NCBI GenBank assembly: GCA_023415475.1
Contig: JAEZKL010000010.1
Location: forward strand, 1-7,851
Direction: 5' to 3'
Source of the DNA: Bacillota bacterium
GTDB lineage: Bacteria; Bacillota; Clostridia; Lachnospirales; Lachnospiraceae
DNA: 7,851 nucleotides
Shown here one piece after another: positions 6,060 through 7,851 of the stretch (within the stretch, counting starts at the first letter, position 1; the number at the start of each line of letters is the position of its first letter). The translations under genes were made by a program, and so were the position numbers. The notes below the pieces were generated by a model, which ran no database searches, was not told where the DNA came from, and saw only the letters and a program-made list of their open reading frames with translations.

Positions 6060-6446
6060 TTAAGCATTCTTCCATTTGCTCGCATTCGATTTACGAATGG
6101 AACGGACAACTAACCCTCCGGCCGGTACAGCATCACCCATGGAAGCATATATTGCAGCTGTGATAACGGCCACCAACTCACAATCGGAAATCAGTTCGTC
6201 CTCCTCATTGCTGACAATCTGTGCGATTGCATTGTCAACAGAGCTTCTTTCAACCACCTGAGCAGACGTGGATGGACTATTCAGGTTGGGTTTTATATTT
6301 ACAAAATATGTTATTAGCATAATTAACATAATCACTGCTAAAACTATTACTGCACCAAACAATGTATTTAAACTGATATAGTCACTCAATGATGCACCAC
6401 TGAGCACCATTGCCTGGCTGATTACTTTGTACATTGCCGTACCCAT
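6060..6446 (-). CDS. oadG: OadG-family small membrane subunit (sodium pump decarboxylase gamma-like)
   Basis: This 128-residue protein has one strong membrane span (about 29-49, LFGAVIVLAVIMLIMLITYFV). A polar Ser/Pro/Asn linker follows, then a soluble C-terminal part with ELVAVITAAIYASMG (90-104) and GLVVRSIRKSNASKWKNA at the end. That pattern is typical of OadG/MmdD gamma or delta subunits in anaerobes. In Na+-pumping decarboxylases this subunit anchors and assembles the soluble carboxyltransferase on the membrane beta subunit; in Klebsiella it also binds a metal. The ATG at 6446 has GAGGTGA just upstream; an ATG four codons in is a less likely start. It lies 14 bases after the carboxyltransferase stop, so the two are tightly linked. 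No beta subunit gene is present in the visible part of the operon. Confidence 0.9.
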   Translation of the reverse strand: MGTAMYKVISQAMVLSGASLSDYISLNTLFGAVIVLAVIMLIMLITYFVNIKPNLNSPSTSAQVVERSSVDNAIAQIVSNEEDELISDCELVAVITAAIYASMGDAVPAGGLVVRSIRKSNASKWKNA

Positions 6447-6460
6447 AATCTCACCTCATT

Positions 6461-7851
6461 CTATTTGGTACCATGCTTTTTAGCAGGGCGATTCTCTCTC
6501 TTAGTAAAGAGCATTTCAAAGGAATAGATTGCATGCTGGCGAATTGCTTCCGGCTCGATAATACTGTCTACATAGCCACGCTTTGCAGCAGCTTCTGCGC
6601 TTGATTGAAGCTTCTCATACTCAGCTGCCTTCTCTTTCACTACCTCTGCAGCTTCTCCTTCATAGATGATCTGAGCTGCAAGGCCTGCCTCCATCATACC
6701 AATTTCAGCGGTAGGTAACGCATATACCATATCGGCACCGATATGCTTGGAGTTCATAGTGATATATGCTGTACCAAAGGCTTTACCGATAATAACATTT
6801 ACCTTTGGAACAGTTGCATTTGCAAAAGCATAGGTCAATTTTGCGGATGCATTTGCAATTGTCTTCTCTTCTTCTACGGTTGCTTTATAACCATTAACCT
6901 GAGTTAAGGTTAAGACCGGAATATTGAAGGCATCACAGAATTTTACGAAAGCACTTGCCTTCTCACAGCCGGCTGTCGTAAGCCCTCCATCAAATTTTTC
7001 ACTAACCTTACCGGCAGCATCGGTAATCTCAGTACGGTTTGCTACTGCACCGATCGTCATACCGTTCAAACGAATGAATCCGGTAACCATTTCCTTGGCA
7101 TAGTCTGCTTTTGCTTCAAAGAAATAATTATCATCAGAAATATCCCTCAGTGCCTTTGCAGTATCAGTTAATTCAGAAGCAATCTGAGTTAACTGACGGT
7201 TCAAATCGTCGTTGCATTCATCATAAGAGGCATCATCCTCATTGTTGGAAGGCAGAATAGAGATAAGATCACGGATTTTATTCAGTACATCCGCTTCTGC
7301 TCCAACAAAATCCACCATTCCGTTCTTTGCCTGATATGCAGCCTGTGCGGTATCACATTTCTCCTTGTAATTTGCGGCTAAGGAGTTGGGGGAGTTAACG
7401 AATAACTTAGCATTTTTTCCCTCCATAAATGAAAAATCACTTAAAGAAGCCATCACAGCCAAGCCACCACCACAGTTACCAAAGATTGCGGTAATCTGAG
7501 GAATCATACCGGAAGCAAGCGTCTGCTTCAGATAGATCTCACCAAAGCCGTTCAGCGCATCGGTTGCTTCCTGTAATCTAAGTCCCGTTGAATCAATTAA
7601 ACCAATCACAGGAGCACCCACCTTAAGTGCTAAATCGTAAATATGAACTATTTTTTTTGCATGCATTTCACCGATGGAACCACCCAGGGAAGAAGCATCT
7701 TGACTATAAATATAAACAAGATTCCCATCAATCACACCATAACCGGTAATAACGCCGTCAGCAGGAGCTTCCTTCTGCTGTGAATTAAAGTCTGTACTTC
7801 TTTTTGTAACGAAAGCGCCGACTTCAACAAAACTATTGTCGTCAAGCAAAG
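6461..7851 (-). CDS. Acyl-CoA carboxyltransferase (12S / MmdA-like), 5' end outside window
   Basis: This subunit moves a carboxyl group between biotin and an acyl-CoA; the exact acyl-CoA cannot be told from sequence. About 463 residues are visible, and the N-terminus is cut by the right edge. The visible part opens at LLDDNSFVEVGAFV, near the usual start of the first domain, so only a short piece is missing. Two crotonase-like halves are seen. The N half has SQDASSLGGSIGEMHAKKI, IDSTGLRLQEA and FGNCGGGLAVMASLSDFSFM. The C half has ANRTEITDAAGKVSEKF, GKAFGTAYITMNSKHIGADMVYALPTAEIGMM and a long helical tail. Several motifs differ from 12S/MmdA, where GGARIQEG, GPCAGGAV and GGAY are usual. It is first in the visible operon and feeds the shared biotin carrier. 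Likely roles are decarboxylase alpha subunit or the CoA-side half of a transcarboxylase. Confidence 0.93.
   Translation of the reverse strand, partial: LLDDNSFVEVGAFVTKRSTDFNSQQKEAPADGVITGYGVIDGNLVYIYSQDASSLGGSIGEMHAKKIVHIYDLALKVGAPVIGLIDSTGLRLQEATDALNGFGEIYLKQTLASGMIPQITAIFGNCGGGLAVMASLSDFSFMEGKNAKLFVNSPNSLAANYKEKCDTAQAAYQAKNGMVDFVGAEADVLNKIRDLISILPSNNEDDASYDECNDDLNRQLTQIASELTDTAKALRDISDDNYFFEAKADYAKEMVTGFIRLNGMTIGAVANRTEITDAAGKVSEKFDGGLTTAGCEKASAFVKFCDAFNIPVLTLTQVNGYKATVEEEKTIANASAKLTYAFANATVPKVNVIIGKAFGTAYITMNSKHIGADMVYALPTAEIGMMEAGLAAQIIYEGEAAEVVKEKAAEYEKLQSSAEAAAKRGYVDSIIEPEAIRQHAIYSFEMLFTKRENRPAKKHGTK

Noticed and set aside
6076..6261. Plus-strand open frame inside the OadG-like gene
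   Set aside because: It is antisense to a gene with a recognisable family pattern and lacks a ribosome binding site.

Overview
The window reads as a chromosomal segment of a low-to-moderate-GC anaerobic Firmicute (Bacillota), most likely a Lachnospiraceae-type clostridium. This rests on strong Shine-Dalgarno sites, textbook TTGACA/TATAAT-type promoters, AT-rich spacers, the ylxM-ffh-rpsP order, and a biotin-dependent carboxytransferase operon with an OadG-type membrane subunit. The taxonomic call is inference from protein style, not from a search. All genes lie on the minus strand, so transcription runs from high to low coordinates.

Region 1 (about 7851 to 3941) is a four-gene metabolic operon. 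In order of transcription it holds an acyl-CoA carboxyltransferase (5' end cut by the window edge), a small OadG-like membrane protein, a biotin carboxyl carrier protein, and an OadA/5S-type carboxyltransferase without its own biotin domain. A strong hairpin terminator follows. The parts match those of a Na+-pumping decarboxylase or a 12S/5S/1.3S transcarboxylase. No beta (OadB-type) ion-pumping subunit is visible, so a membrane-tethered transcarboxylase moving a carboxyl group between an acyl-CoA and pyruvate/oxaloacetate is a serious alternative. A 12-bp direct repeat brackets a hairpin-rich block between the carrier gene and oadA, and it looks like a small insertion.

Region 2 (about 3882 to 2075) is a two-gene phosphorelay with its own promoter. 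It contains a hybrid sensor histidine kinase (HisKA-HATPase-REC) with one membrane span and essentially no sensory domain, then a free-standing Hpt protein. No output response regulator is in the window.

Region 3 (about 1990 to 1) is the housekeeping SRP/ribosome operon: ylxM, ffh and the start of rpsP. It has its own near-consensus promoter. A 33-bp palindrome lies between the -10 box and the ylxM start and covers the ylxM ribosome binding site. It may act as an operator, a translational lock on read-through RNA, or a terminator for the phosphorelay genes. No stretch over 300 bases lacks a gene; the longest is about 220 bases (3808-4026) and holds a terminator and a promoter. No tRNA, rRNA, CRISPR or transposase gene was seen.
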